NCBI GenBank assembly: GCA_016201205.1
Contig: JACQDF010000338.1
Location: 1 to 38,228 of the forward strand
DNA length: 38,228 nt
Direction: 5' to 3'
From: Acidobacteriota bacterium
GTDB lineage: Bacteria > Acidobacteriota > Terriglobia > Bryobacterales > Bryobacteraceae
Shown here in pieces: positions 8,284 through 16,304 of this stretch. How positions within the stretch are numbered: the first letter of the stretch is position 1; each line of letters opens with the position of its first letter. The position numbers and the translations under genes were made by a program. A model generated the notes under the pieces. That model was not told the DNA's origin and ran no database searches. It saw nothing but the letters and a program-made list of their open reading frames with translations.

Positions 8284-9254
8284 TTCTTCTCTCCGGCCGG
8301 CTCGCTGGCGCGGCGGATGATGGTGAGATCGAGATTGCCGTTCTTGTCCACGATGAGCTTCTTGATGCGCGGCAGAACCTGCTCCATCGTTTCCAGGTAC
8401 AGCCGGCGGCCATTGACATCGCTCGCTTTGGCGTACTCGGCGGCCACCTGAGTGAAGCGCGAGGCGTCGCCCAAGGCTTCATTGATCTTTCTCTGCTTGT
8501 AGGCGGCGGCGGTTTCCAGCATTTGCTGCGCCTGGCCCCGCGCCTTCGGAATCACGTCATTGGCGTAGCCTTGCGATTCATTCACGATGCGGGCGGAATC
8601 GGCGCGTGCGCTGGCCACGTCCCGGAACGCGTCGGCCGCCTCCGGCGGCGGCGCCGCCGATTCGATATTGATGCTCGCCAGCAGTACGCCCGATCGATAG
8701 TCGTTGATCAGCTTCTGCGCCGCCGCTCGCACCTCTTCCTGGATGGCCGCCTTCTCGGTGGTGAGCACCGCGTCCACTGTTCGCGATGCGATCCGGCGCG
8801 CCAGCTCGGACTCAACGGCTGCGCCCACCAGCCTGGCCACGTCCTCGGACCGGAACAAATAGTCCGCCGGCACGCCGACCGAATACTGCACCACGACGCG
8901 CATATGAATAATGTTCTGATCACCAGTCAGGAACTGGGAGATGAGCGGCTGCGGGCGGCCGACTACGGTATCCGACAGCGCTCCGCCGATGACCAGCCGC
9001 TGCAATTGCTGCACCTTCAGCTTGGTGACGCGGTCTAACGGCCAAGGCAGGCTGAGGTGAATCCCGGGTGTGACGCGCGGCTCCACCACCCGGCCAAAGC
9101 GGGTCACTACCGCCTGCTGATCGGCGGGAACAATGTAAGCGCTCGTCAGCAGCCACACTGCCAGCAGGCCGTACAGAATGCGCCGCCCCAAGGGTTTCTC
9201 CGACGGCGGCGCCACCGGCTCTATCAGGCGCGGTTCTGCTTCCAGCAGCTTCAT
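8280..9254 (-). CDS. Second HflK-like SPFH-domain membrane protein
   Basis: A 324-residue SPFH (band 7) protein with one transmembrane segment (ILYGLLAVWLLTSAYIV, about 26-42). HflK-type features are visible: ADQQAVVTRFGRVVEPRVTPG, HLSLPWPLDRV, LTGDQNIIHMRVVVQY and a C-terminal LYLETMEQVLPRIKKLIVD. A long helical stretch (about 200-280) precedes the end. In Proteobacteria HflK and HflC form a large cage around the FtsH protease. This gene is a second HflK-like copy after the ATPase-fused one, and the two share the LETMEQ(V/I)LP block. It overlaps hflC upstream by 4 bp and the downstream small gene by 4 bp, so all are one coupled operon. Confidence 0.9.
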   Translation of the reverse strand: MKLLEAEPRLIEPVAPPSEKPLGRRILYGLLAVWLLTSAYIVPADQQAVVTRFGRVVEPRVTPGIHLSLPWPLDRVTKLKVQQLQRLVIGGALSDTVVGRPQPLISQFLTGDQNIIHMRVVVQYSVGVPADYLFRSEDVARLVGAAVESELARRIASRTVDAVLTTEKAAIQEEVRAAAQKLINDYRSGVLLASINIESAAPPPEAADAFRDVASARADSARIVNESQGYANDVIPKARGQAQQMLETAAAYKQRKINEALGDASRFTQVAAEYAKASDVNGRRLYLETMEQVLPRIKKLIVDKNGNLDLTIIRRASEPAGEKK

Positions 9255-10144
9255 TGCGCCGTCTCTCCCCGCATCAGCACCTTGAGCAATTCGGAATCCG
9301 AGCTGAGAATCGCGGTGGTCTTGTCGTCGAACACCTTCTTGTAGGCCTCGAGCGTCCGCAGGAGCTTGTAGAACCGTGGATTGCGCGAATACGCCTGGCT
9401 ATAAGTGCGGGTCGACTCGGCGTCGCCTTCTCCACGCTGCTTTTCCGCATCTTTGTAAGCCAGAGACAGCATCTCCTCCTTCTGGCGGTCGGCGTCGGCG
9501 CGGATGCGCAGCGCCTGCTCCTCGCCTTCAGCGCGGTACTGCCGCGCGATCCGCTCGCGCTCGGCGCGCATGCGGGCGTAGACGCTCTGCTTGTTCTGAT
9601 CGGGCAGGTTGATGCGCTTGATGCGCACGTCCACCACCTGAATCCCGTATTGAGCCAGCGCGCGCTTGTCGGTGTCGCTCGAAAGCTGGTCCAGCATCTC
9701 ATTCGCCTTCACGGTATTGATGTTGGTCGAGATGATGGAATCGAGATCGTGGGTGCCCAGCGCCGCCGACAAACCGGACCACACGATATCATGCAGCCGC
9801 ATCTCGCCGGCGATGGGATCGCCCACTGTTTCCACAAACCGCTTCGGATCCTGGATCTTCCACGCCACATAACTCTCGATCACCAGGTTCTTCTTGTCGC
9901 GCGTCAGGAATTCGCTCGGCCGCGGATTGTACACGCGCATCCGCTTGTCGAAGTAGGTGCTGGTCTGGAAGAACCACTTGGCGTCGAGACCCGCCTCGCT
10001 CACGGTGTACAGAGGACGGCCGAACTGCGTCACCAGGACGAACTCGGTTTCACGCACGGAGTAAAAGGTGAGCCAGAAGAACAAAAGCAGCGTCACGGCG
10101 CCGGTGGCCGGATAGTACTTACGATAGCGTTCGAGCCAGTTCAT
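9251..10144 (-). CDS. hflC: HflC-like SPFH protein, putative FtsH modulator subunit
   Basis: A 297-residue band-7 protein with N-terminal membrane anchor (GAVTLLLFFWLTFYSV, about 15-30) and HflC hallmarks: TEFVLVTQFGRP, a KNLVIESYVAWKI strand, VVDVRIKRINLPDQNKQSVY, and MRAERERIARQYRAEGEEQ. The helix that follows contains the A/E-rich repeat expected of the HflC coiled-coil region, and the end has RNPRFYKLLRTLEAYKKV. It probably pairs with one or both HflK-like proteins encoded on either side to form a membrane cage that regulates FtsH (known for E. coli HflKC, inferred here). It starts 3 bp after the ATPase-HflK fusion and overlaps the next gene by 4 bp. Confidence 0.92.
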   Translation of the reverse strand: MNWLERYRKYYPATGAVTLLLFFWLTFYSVRETEFVLVTQFGRPLYTVSEAGLDAKWFFQTSTYFDKRMRVYNPRPSEFLTRDKKNLVIESYVAWKIQDPKRFVETVGDPIAGEMRLHDIVWSGLSAALGTHDLDSIISTNINTVKANEMLDQLSSDTDKRALAQYGIQVVDVRIKRINLPDQNKQSVYARMRAERERIARQYRAEGEEQALRIRADADRQKEEMLSLAYKDAEKQRGEGDAESTRTYSQAYSRNPRFYKLLRTLEAYKKVFDDKTTAILSSDSELLKVLMRGETAQ

Positions 10145-10147
10145 TCT

Positions 10148-13100
10148 CTATTCCTCCTCTCGCGGCGGCCGATTGGGCGGCGCCATCATGGGCAATGCCT
10201 GCGGCGCCAGCTCGACGCCGTCTTCGATCAGCAGCAGGTGGCGGCGTCCTTTGCCCGCGTCGACGATCATTTTGCGCTTGCCGGGCAGGATCTGCTCCAT
10301 CGTCTCCAGATAAAGCCGTGTCTCGGTGGGGCCCGGCGCGGACCGGAACGCGCCTTCGGCCTGTATGAATCTGCTTGCGTCGCCTTCGGCGCGGTTCTTG
10401 CGTCCGAGCGAATAGCCTCGTGCGTTGAGCAGGATGGCCTGCGCGTTGCCCCGCGAGAGCGCCACCTGCTCATTGCGGTATCCCTCAGCTTCATTGATGA
10501 GACGGTTCTTCTCCTCGAATGCGCCACTCACGTCGCGGAACGCATCCACCACTTCGAGCGACGGGTGCACATCCAGCAGCTTTACTTGCAGCACTTCGAC
10601 GCCTGCTTTGTAGAGATCCAGGCGGGTCTGCATCTCGCTCCTGATGCGGTCCTCGATGGTGCGCCGGCCTTCGGTGAGCGCATCGTCCAGACCGGTGGTG
10701 GTGAGCACGGCGTGCATCGCCGATTCGCCGGACATGCGCACCGTCGTCTCGCCATCCATCTGTCCGAACAGGTAATCCTCCGGACGCGCCAGCCGGTAAT
10801 GAATCGTCGCGGTGACTTCCATCATGTTCTGGTCGCCGGTGAGCACCAGCGATTCCTCGGGCTTGCGCTGGAAGCGCCCGGCGCGATGCTGCACGTTCCA
10901 TTCGTAGGCCGCGGGTTCTGTTTCCGCGCCGCCGCCGGTGGAGCGGTAACCGATTTCCAGCGCCCGCGTTCGCCGCGCCTGGATGCGCGTCAGCTTCTCG
11001 ATGGGCCACGGCAGCTTGTAGTGCAGGCCCGGCTCGCGATGGGGCAGCACCTTTCTCCCGAATCGCTCGATGACGCCTGCTTCATCCGGCTTTAGCATGT
11101 AGAAGCCGTTCAGCAGGAACAGCACGGCAACGGCCGCCAACAGCGGCCGGCTCCACTGCTGACGCCGCTCCCAAATGTGCTCCCAGGTGTGGCGCCAGTC
11201 CAGTTGGCGCCGCCAGTGCCGGATTTGTTGCACGCTCAGCCAGCCGAACCATTTCTGCCACCACGCGTTCTGCCACCACGCGGATTTCGCCCGCTCGATC
11301 CGCAGCAGCCGCAGCGAGCTGAGCATCACCAGAAACGAGGAGATCTGATGCGTGAATGCGGCCCCCAGCGGCCCCAGGATGCCGCTGGCGCAGGAAACCA
11401 CCGCCACCAGATTGACCGCGCCGGCGAAAATCACGATGTTCTGCCACACGATGACCATCGCGCGGCGGCTGACCTCGAACACCTTGGGCAGCTTCTCGAG
11501 GGACTGGCCCATGTAGACGACGTCGGCCGCCTCAGCCGTGATGTCACTGGCGCCGGAAACCGCGATGCCGACGTGGGCCGCCGCCAGCGCCGGCGCGTCG
11601 TTGATCCCGTCACCGGCCATCGCCACCGTGTGCCCATGCGCCGCCAGGTTGCGAATGCGATCCAGCTTCTGCTCGGGAAGCAGCTCCGCTTCCACGTGCG
11701 GGATCTCCAATTCGCGCGCAATCGCCTCGGCGGCGCGCTTGCGGTCGCCGGTCAGCATCAGCACGTGGTGGATGCCCAGGTGGTGATCGAGAATGTGGAC
11801 GGCTTTCTTGACCCCCTGCCGCACGCGGTCCCGGAGCAGGATCGCGCCCAGCAGCCGGTCGTCTTCGGCGACCAGGACGGCGGTGGCGCCCAGCTTGTCC
11901 GCTTCGTCCAAAGCGGCGGCGGTGTTGCTCATCCCATGCTCGGCGAAGAAGGCTGCATTGCCCGCGCGGAGCGTCCTGCCTTCCCAGGTGCATTCGGCGC
12001 CGCGGCCCGGCAGCACGCGAGCGTCTTCGACGGGCGGGATCGCAATGCCGCGCGCCCTGGCTGCATCCACAATCACCCGCGCCAGCACGTGATCGGAGCC
12101 GCGCTCGGCGGCGGCCGCCAGCCGGAGCACTTCGTCTTCGGTGCGCTCGATCGCCATCACGCGGATGATCTCGAACTTGCCCTCCGTCACCGTGCCTGTC
12201 TTGTCGAACACAACCGCGTCGACTTTCGCTGCCTGCTGGATGATGGCGCCGCCGCGCACCAGAATACCCCGGCGGGCGAGTCCTCCCATGGCCGCAACCA
12301 TCGCGGTGGGCGTGGCCAGAATCAGCGCACAGGGGCATCCGACAATCAGCACTGCCACCGTGCGCAGCCAGTCGCGGGTGAAATACAAGGTCAGCGCGGC
12401 GGCAATCAGCATCGCCGGCAGGAAGAAGCGCGCATAGCGGTCCGCCATGCGCTCGACGGGCGCCTGGCGGTCCCTGGCTTGCTCGACCAGGTGCACGACA
12501 CGCGCCAGCGTGCTGTCCGAGCCGGCGCGGGTGACGCGGATCTCGAGCAGGCCGTGGCCGTTTAGCGTGCCGGAGAAGACTTCATCGCCGGCTTTCTTGT
12601 CTTTGGGCAGCGACTCGCCGGTGATGGTGCTTTCGTCAACGCTCGAGAACCCCTGCACCACCGCGCCATCGGCTGTGATTCGCTCGCCGGCGCGCACCAG
12701 GATGTGGTCGTCCGCACCCAGGGCCTCGACGTCGACTTCCACTTCCTGTCCGTCGCGCAACAGCCGCGCCTTGCGTGGCATCTGCTCGACGAAGCGCCGG
12801 ATGGCGGCGCTGGTGCGTCCGGCTGCGTAGGATTCCAGGCCCTCGCCCACCAGGATGATAAACATCGCTTCGGCGGCGGCCAGGTACTCCCCGGTGCTTA
12901 AGGCGGCGATCACCGCGACGCAGATCGCCAGGTCAGCCGTGATCTGCTTTTCGAGCAGCGCTGAAATCGAGTTGTAGAACGTCCGGTAGCCGGCCAGGAC
13001 CGTCAGAATGGCGGCCGTGTCCAGGCCGAAAATCGTCTTGTAGACGCCGGTCACGTTGAGCAGGAGCAGGACGCCGATGAAGGCCGCATAGACGTAATAG

Positions 13101-13165
13101 CGGATGCGTTCCCGCTTCTGCTGAGCGGGGGTCTGCTGCTGTTTTGGACGCGCTACCTGATGCAT
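10148..13165 (-). CDS. Heavy-metal P1B-type ATPase fused to an HflK-like SPFH domain
   Basis: One uninterrupted frame of 1005 residues holds two normally separate proteins. Residues 1 to about 640 are a P1B-type cation ATPase: membrane helices from about residue 24, STITGES actuator loop, CPC metal-site motif in TM6 (277-279), phosphorylation motif DKTGT with D321, and GDGINDAP (518-525). There is no N-terminal HMA or CxxC metal-binding domain. The usual HP dipeptide of the nucleotide domain is H359-V, and TM8 carries HQISS (606-610) instead of a classical Zn/Cd Asp motif, so the substrate is unclear. After a basic, Trp-rich linker (about 640-672) comes a ninth membrane helix (about 673-690) and an HflK domain: DEAGVIERFGRKVLP, LHYKLPWPIEKL, LTGDQNMMEVTATIHY and LYLETMEQILPGK. 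Downstream are hflC, another hflK-like gene and a small membrane protein. A CATAAT box lies about 15 nt upstream. Confidence 0.93.
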   Translation of the reverse strand: MHQVARPKQQQTPAQQKRERIRYYVYAAFIGVLLLLNVTGVYKTIFGLDTAAILTVLAGYRTFYNSISALLEKQITADLAICVAVIAALSTGEYLAAAEAMFIILVGEGLESYAAGRTSAAIRRFVEQMPRKARLLRDGQEVEVDVEALGADDHILVRAGERITADGAVVQGFSSVDESTITGESLPKDKKAGDEVFSGTLNGHGLLEIRVTRAGSDSTLARVVHLVEQARDRQAPVERMADRYARFFLPAMLIAAALTLYFTRDWLRTVAVLIVGCPCALILATPTAMVAAMGGLARRGILVRGGAIIQQAAKVDAVVFDKTGTVTEGKFEIIRVMAIERTEDEVLRLAAAAERGSDHVLARVIVDAARARGIAIPPVEDARVLPGRGAECTWEGRTLRAGNAAFFAEHGMSNTAAALDEADKLGATAVLVAEDDRLLGAILLRDRVRQGVKKAVHILDHHLGIHHVLMLTGDRKRAAEAIARELEIPHVEAELLPEQKLDRIRNLAAHGHTVAMAGDGINDAPALAAAHVGIAVSGASDITAEAADVVYMGQSLEKLPKVFEVSRRAMVIVWQNIVIFAGAVNLVAVVSCASGILGPLGAAFTHQISSFLVMLSSLRLLRIERAKSAWWQNAWWQKWFGWLSVQQIRHWRRQLDWRHTWEHIWERRQQWSRPLLAAVAVLFLLNGFYMLKPDEAGVIERFGRKVLPHREPGLHYKLPWPIEKLTRIQARRTRALEIGYRSTGGGAETEPAAYEWNVQHRAGRFQRKPEESLVLTGDQNMMEVTATIHYRLARPEDYLFGQMDGETTVRMSGESAMHAVLTTTGLDDALTEGRRTIEDRIRSEMQTRLDLYKAGVEVLQVKLLDVHPSLEVVDAFRDVSGAFEEKNRLINEAEGYRNEQVALSRGNAQAILLNARGYSLGRKNRAEGDASRFIQAEGAFRSAPGPTETRLYLETMEQILPGKRKMIVDAGKGRRHLLLIEDGVELAPQALPMMAPPNRPPREEE

Positions 13166-13290
13166 GATGCCAGATCGATCATTATGACACTCGCTTCACG
13201 CCGGAGGGGAATGACGGCCTGCCGCTGATCCGGGGCAGGCCGCGGCTGACGGCCGATAACACGCCTCGACCGTCGCAATGGCGGCGGTGT

Positions 13291-13410
13291 CCAGCCGAAG
13301 AGAGGTTCACTTTGCGGGCCTCCGAGGAGTGGAACAAGGCTGAATCGGCCAAGGACCTGGAGAAATGCCTGTCCTTCTATGCCGATCGCGGGATCGAACT
13401 ACGGCGAGGT
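13291..13410 (+). pseudogene. DUF4440 (NTF2-like) N-terminal remnant
   Basis: The plus strand encodes ASEEWNKAESAKDLEKC followed by LSFYADR, strongly reminiscent of the first helices of DUF4440/SgcJ-type NTF2-like proteins (W-x-K-A-x(4)-K-D, then FYADD). The similarity stops after about 40 codons, just before the hicB promoter. The rest of the usual 130-residue domain is absent and there is no good upstream start. It is read as a truncated gene fragment. The assignment is from motif memory only. Confidence 0.4.
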
Positions 13411-13418
13411 TTCTGCAC

Positions 13419-13424
13419 TATGAT
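13419..13424 (+). promoter_or_regulatory. Candidate -10 element for hicB
   Basis: TATGAT, ending exactly 6 nt before the ATG at 13431. There is no Shine-Dalgarno sequence, so a leaderless message is likely. Confidence 0.45.
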
Positions 13425-13430
13425 CAGAGT

Positions 13431-13700
13431 ATGCTCCGGTATCATGTGGCATTTCATCTTCCGCGGACCGCTGGTGAGATGGTTGTTGCAGAGGCTCTTG
13501 ATTTTCCGGGGGCTGTCAGCCAGGGCTTCGATCTGAGCGACGCTCGTTTGATGATTGCGAGTGCGCTTGAGGATCTCGCGCAGTCCTTGCTCGAGGAGGG
13601 CCGGCCATTACCCGTGCCGAATCCCGATGCGACCGCAGCCGGCGCGGATCTGATCGAATTGGCGCCGCTCTCGGTGCACGCAGGAAGCAGCCGGGTGTGA
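13431..13700 (+). CDS. hicB: HicB-like antitoxin
   Basis: An 89-residue protein starting MLRYHVAFHLPRT. The N-terminal half has the HicB partial RNase H-like fold signature: YHVAFHLP strand, VVAEALDFPGAVSQG (the E-x-PG-x-x-x-G pattern), then DARLMIASALEDLAQSLLEEG. The C-terminal part (PVPNPDATAAGADLIELAPL) is the usual acidic tail strand. HicB antitoxins neutralise the HicA mRNA interferase and often repress their own promoter. An earlier in-frame ATG at 13365 would add 22 unrelated residues, and the -10 box at 13419 favours 13431. The stop overlaps a HicA-like start, but that partner is cut short after 15 codons, so this antitoxin appears orphaned. Confidence 0.75.
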   Translation: MLRYHVAFHLPRTAGEMVVAEALDFPGAVSQGFDLSDARLMIASALEDLAQSLLEEGRPLPVPNPDATAAGADLIELAPLSVHAGSSRV

Positions 13701-13744
13701 AGCAACACGAACTCCTGGATCAATTGCGACGCCACGCAGATTGA
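13697..13744 (+). pseudogene. hicA: Truncated hicA toxin gene (15 codons)
   Basis: Starting with GTG inside the hicB stop (GTGA overlap), the frame reads VKQHELLDQLRRHAD and then TGA. This matches the conserved beginning of HicA toxins (M-K-x-x-E-L-L/I-x-x-L-x-x-H-G). The rest of the roughly 60-80-residue double-stranded-RNA-binding-like toxin, including its catalytic histidine, is missing. The sequence beyond the stop runs at once into the end of the convergent gene at 13766. Confidence 0.5.
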
Positions 13745-13765
13745 CAACCGTTGGGATATGCTCCC

Positions 13766-14797
13766 CTACCGTTCCGGGAACCGCTTGCGCACGGGACTCT
13801 TGACGAAGCCCTGGAGACCGAGGCGTGCCGGATCGAGGTTGCCGTCGTCACTGTAGATGGCTTCGCCGCGCTCGTTCACCCACCGATGATTCCAGGCGTT
13901 GGAACCGATTTCCACTCGTTTGGTCAGTGGGTTCACGTACTCTTCGGTTCCCATGAGGTTGTGGTACATCTGATTGTTGATTTCGGCGTTCGTGCGGCGG
14001 CGGTGCTCGACGATTTCGCGATCCAGTCGCTGGATCTCCTCCTGGGTGCGGATGGCAATCTCGTTGCGGCGGATCTGTCCGAGAATCTCACCTTCCACCC
14101 ACTTCGGATTCAGCTCTACCGAATGGAGCATGACTGTGAGCACACGCCCGAGCTTCTCCAATGTACCTTCGGATGTGCGGACGGAGAACGTGTCCTTGTT
14201 GGTCCACAAGCCGGCGCCCGCGAGTCCCCAGTCCTGGATGGCAGTGTAGAGGGCCTCTTCCCAGGCAGCGCCGCTGTCCTGGTATTCGACGATCAGCAAT
14301 GCCGCGTCAAACTGGAACTGGACTGGCACGCGCATCCGCTGCACCACCTGCTGATAACTTGCCGCCACCTTCGGCAGTGGATACGTGGCTTTCATCCTGA
14401 CATTGGCGGCACGCTGGTGAGACTTTGGAAAGACCACCTGCTGCAGATAAGTAACGGCGTTCGTCTTGGGCCAGACGACGGCCCCGTTGTAGTTGCTACC
14501 CGGGCGGAACAGCGGCTGCGCGGGTTGACCCCGCAGGTCGACGTAGTTCATCTCGGGAAACCAGTGCAGCAGAGTGCGGCTGTCCGCGCTCGAGATATTC
14601 AGATCGAGTTTCGCGGCGATAGAGTTGAGTGGACCGCCGGCGGCCATCGGGTTCACGCGAACAATCCCCCCGGAGAGCTTCCAACCGGAGGGAATGAGAA
14701 TGGTAAAAGCGCCTTCGTTAGGTTCGGCCACTTTGCGGAAGTGAATGACTTCCCCGTACGTCAGGGCTGCGGTCAACAAAAATACAAATACCTTCAT
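13766..14797 (-). CDS. Exported protein of unknown function
   Basis: A 343-residue protein with a signal peptide (KVFVFLLTAALTYGE, about 2-16). The start at 14797 is favoured over an ATG 21 nt upstream because it begins the signal peptide and has a GGGGA Shine-Dalgarno-like sequence about 8 nt before it. The mature protein is mixed alpha/beta: an N-terminal part with FTILIPSGWKLSGGIVRVNP, a central helical region rich in charged residues (GQIRRNEIAIRTQEEIQRLD, about 255-275), and a C-terminal block with NAWNHRWVNERGEAIYSDD. I do not recognise the family. Downstream (plus strand) lies the hicB/hicA debris. Confidence 0.8.
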   Translation of the reverse strand: MKVFVFLLTAALTYGEVIHFRKVAEPNEGAFTILIPSGWKLSGGIVRVNPMAAGGPLNSIAAKLDLNISSADSRTLLHWFPEMNYVDLRGQPAQPLFRPGSNYNGAVVWPKTNAVTYLQQVVFPKSHQRAANVRMKATYPLPKVAASYQQVVQRMRVPVQFQFDAALLIVEYQDSGAAWEEALYTAIQDWGLAGAGLWTNKDTFSVRTSEGTLEKLGRVLTVMLHSVELNPKWVEGEILGQIRRNEIAIRTQEEIQRLDREIVEHRRRTNAEINNQMYHNLMGTEEYVNPLTKRVEIGSNAWNHRWVNERGEAIYSDDGNLDPARLGLQGFVKSPVRKRFPER

Positions 14798-14861
14798 GAA
14801 TGCGTCCCCGAGCATCAAGCGTAACAGACTCCTCCATCGATGAGAACGGCCCCAGTTGGGT

Positions 14862-14867
14862 TACAAT
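14862..14867 (+). promoter_or_regulatory. Candidate -10 element for the gene at 14874
   Basis: TACAAT (part of TTACAAT), ending 6 nt before GTG 14874. This matches the spacing at several other leaderless-looking genes in the window. Confidence 0.45.
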
Positions 14868-14873
14868 CGCAGC

Positions 14874-15287
14874 GTGTTCGCGGTGCTGCTGGTTGCGGCG
14901 ATTCTCGGCGGAATTGCGCTGTGGGGACTTCTGCTGTGGGCCTTGATCCGAGCGGTCTTCTCGCACCTCAGCGGGTGGAAGCAACTGGCGGAGCGGTATG
15001 CCGCGCCGCGGGCTCCGGACGTCTGGCACTGGTTGAAACAGACGGTGCAAGTCGGCAAGATACGTTACCGGCGCACGATCCGGCTTTCCGTGCAACCTGA
15101 AGCGCTGTATCTCCAAGAGACCGGGCTGATGCGGCATCCCCGGCTGTGCATCCCCTGGCAGGAAATGCACAGTGCCTCAGCCACTTGTTTCTATGGGCGT
15201 CCCTCGATGAGAGTGTGCGTAGGTAGACCTCCGGTTGGGACGCTGGAGTTTCCGCTGGACCTCTACCAGGCCCTGTTCCGGTCCTGA
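14874..15287 (+). CDS. Small membrane-anchored protein of unknown function
   Basis: A 137-residue protein from GTG 14874; a TTG at 14856 in the same frame would add six residues. The GTG is preferred because TACAAT lies exactly 6 nt before it. A long N-terminal transmembrane helix (VFAVLLVAAILGGIALWGLL and on to about residue 30) is followed by a soluble part with IRLSVQPEALYLQET and a PWQEM motif, the arrangement of small PH-like membrane-anchored domains. The family is not recognised. It is convergent with the gene at 15303, with 15 bp between stops. Confidence 0.65.
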   Translation: MFAVLLVAAILGGIALWGLLLWALIRAVFSHLSGWKQLAERYAAPRAPDVWHWLKQTVQVGKIRYRRTIRLSVQPEALYLQETGLMRHPRLCIPWQEMHSASATCFYGRPSMRVCVGRPPVGTLEFPLDLYQALFRS

Positions 15288-15302
15288 CACGCGCGGCGCC
15301 AA

Positions 15303-16106
15303 CTACTTGACCAGGCCGCTCAGCTTGGCCATGTCAATCCTGCCAGCGAAAATCTCGCGGTAGTCCGGCCAACCCTTGATCTTCAGAATCACGTTCTGCA
15401 CCGTTGTGGCGGCCTTCACCGGCGTCTTCGACCCCCACGCGTAGACATCTTCGTTCAGGCCCTTGACCGCCGCCGGCACTTGCTTCTGCTCGTTCGCCGT
15501 CGCCGTCACCAGGATCTCCGTGCTGTAGTCGGGCAGTTTGCTCCGCAGTTCCTTGATCCTCGCTTCCCTCTCCTTGATCTGCGCATCCACCGAGGCCAGG
15601 TAGTCCTTGCGAATCTTGTCGGCCCCCTTGCTGATCTCGTCGGCTTCGCCCCTGAGCTTGCGCGCCTCATCCTTGTTGCCCGCCTTCTCGGCCGCCATCG
15701 AGGCCCGGCGCTTCTCGCTCTGGCGCGCCTGTACTTCGTTGATCTGCTTCCGCAGATCGGCGGGCACGACTTGAAGCGCCGTGATTTCGTCCGACAGTCG
15801 CTTTATCTCCGCCTCCTCTTGCGGGAAGCTTCTCGGCTTTGGCGGATTCATGTAGCGGAACAGCATGGACGTCGAGATTGTGATGTCGCCGGGGGCAGTG
15901 CCGGCGCACAGCGCCGGCTGAGCCGGCGTCGCGGTGCCGTTGGAGAGCCTCCAGCTCTCCGGCGGCTGCGGCAGCGCCGCGCCGAAGGCCGCCGCCACCT
16001 GGTCATACATCTTCTTCTCCGCCGCGGTCAGCTTTCTGAACCCGTCCAGGCAGTCCGCGCGCAACAGGCCCGACAACACGACAAGATACACTGTGAGCTT
16101 CTTCAT
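15303..16106 (-). CDS. Exported coiled-coil protein of unknown function
   Basis: A 267-residue protein with a short signal peptide (KKLTVYLVVLSGLLRA). The centre (about 100-195) is a long charged helix rich in E, K, R and A (EEAEIKRLSDEITALQ; ADKIRKDYLASVDAQIKERE), predicted to form a coiled coil. The C-terminal part (LPDYSTEILVTATANEQ) is a beta-rich domain. The gene has one of the few strong Shine-Dalgarno sequences of the window (AGGAGGAGG, about 5 nt before ATG), unlike the many leaderless-looking genes around it. Function not recognised. Confidence 0.82.
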   Translation of the reverse strand: MKKLTVYLVVLSGLLRADCLDGFRKLTAAEKKMYDQVAAAFGAALPQPPESWRLSNGTATPAQPALCAGTAPGDITISTSMLFRYMNPPKPRSFPQEEAEIKRLSDEITALQVVPADLRKQINEVQARQSEKRRASMAAEKAGNKDEARKLRGEADEISKGADKIRKDYLASVDAQIKEREARIKELRSKLPDYSTEILVTATANEQKQVPAAVKGLNEDVYAWGSKTPVKAATTVQNVILKIKGWPDYREIFAGRIDMAKLSGLVK

Positions 16107-16169
16107 CCGTCCTCCTCCTGAGCACTTGTGTCAGATTACACCCAAAGCTCGGGGGCGGGCAATGGGTAC

Positions 16170-16286
16170 TTACGGCAGGTTCTTCTCCACCCAGGCCAGC
16201 ATCTCGCGCTGGCGCTCGAAGTCGCCCAGGCGCGCCTCGATGTTCACGTAGCGCGTGCGGCGGCGGGCGGCGGCACTCGCTAGAAT
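16170..16286 (-). pseudogene. Possible C-terminal remnant of a hydrolase
   Basis: Between the divergent genes at 16106 and 16305, the minus strand reads YVNIEARLGDFERQREMLAW followed by VEKNLP and a stop. This resembles the last helix of prolyl-oligopeptidase/alpha-beta-hydrolase proteins. No matching upstream coding sequence exists, because the frame continues only as antisense of ribBA. It may be the tail of a deleted gene. Low confidence; it could be chance in GC-rich DNA. Confidence 0.25.
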
Positions 16287-16304
16287 CAGGAAAGAACAAT
16301 TCTT

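Noticed and set aside
9254..11095. 613-residue open frame on the plus strand
   Set aside because: It lies opposite hflC and the HflK half of the fusion, whose motifs are unmistakable. It is a shadow frame.
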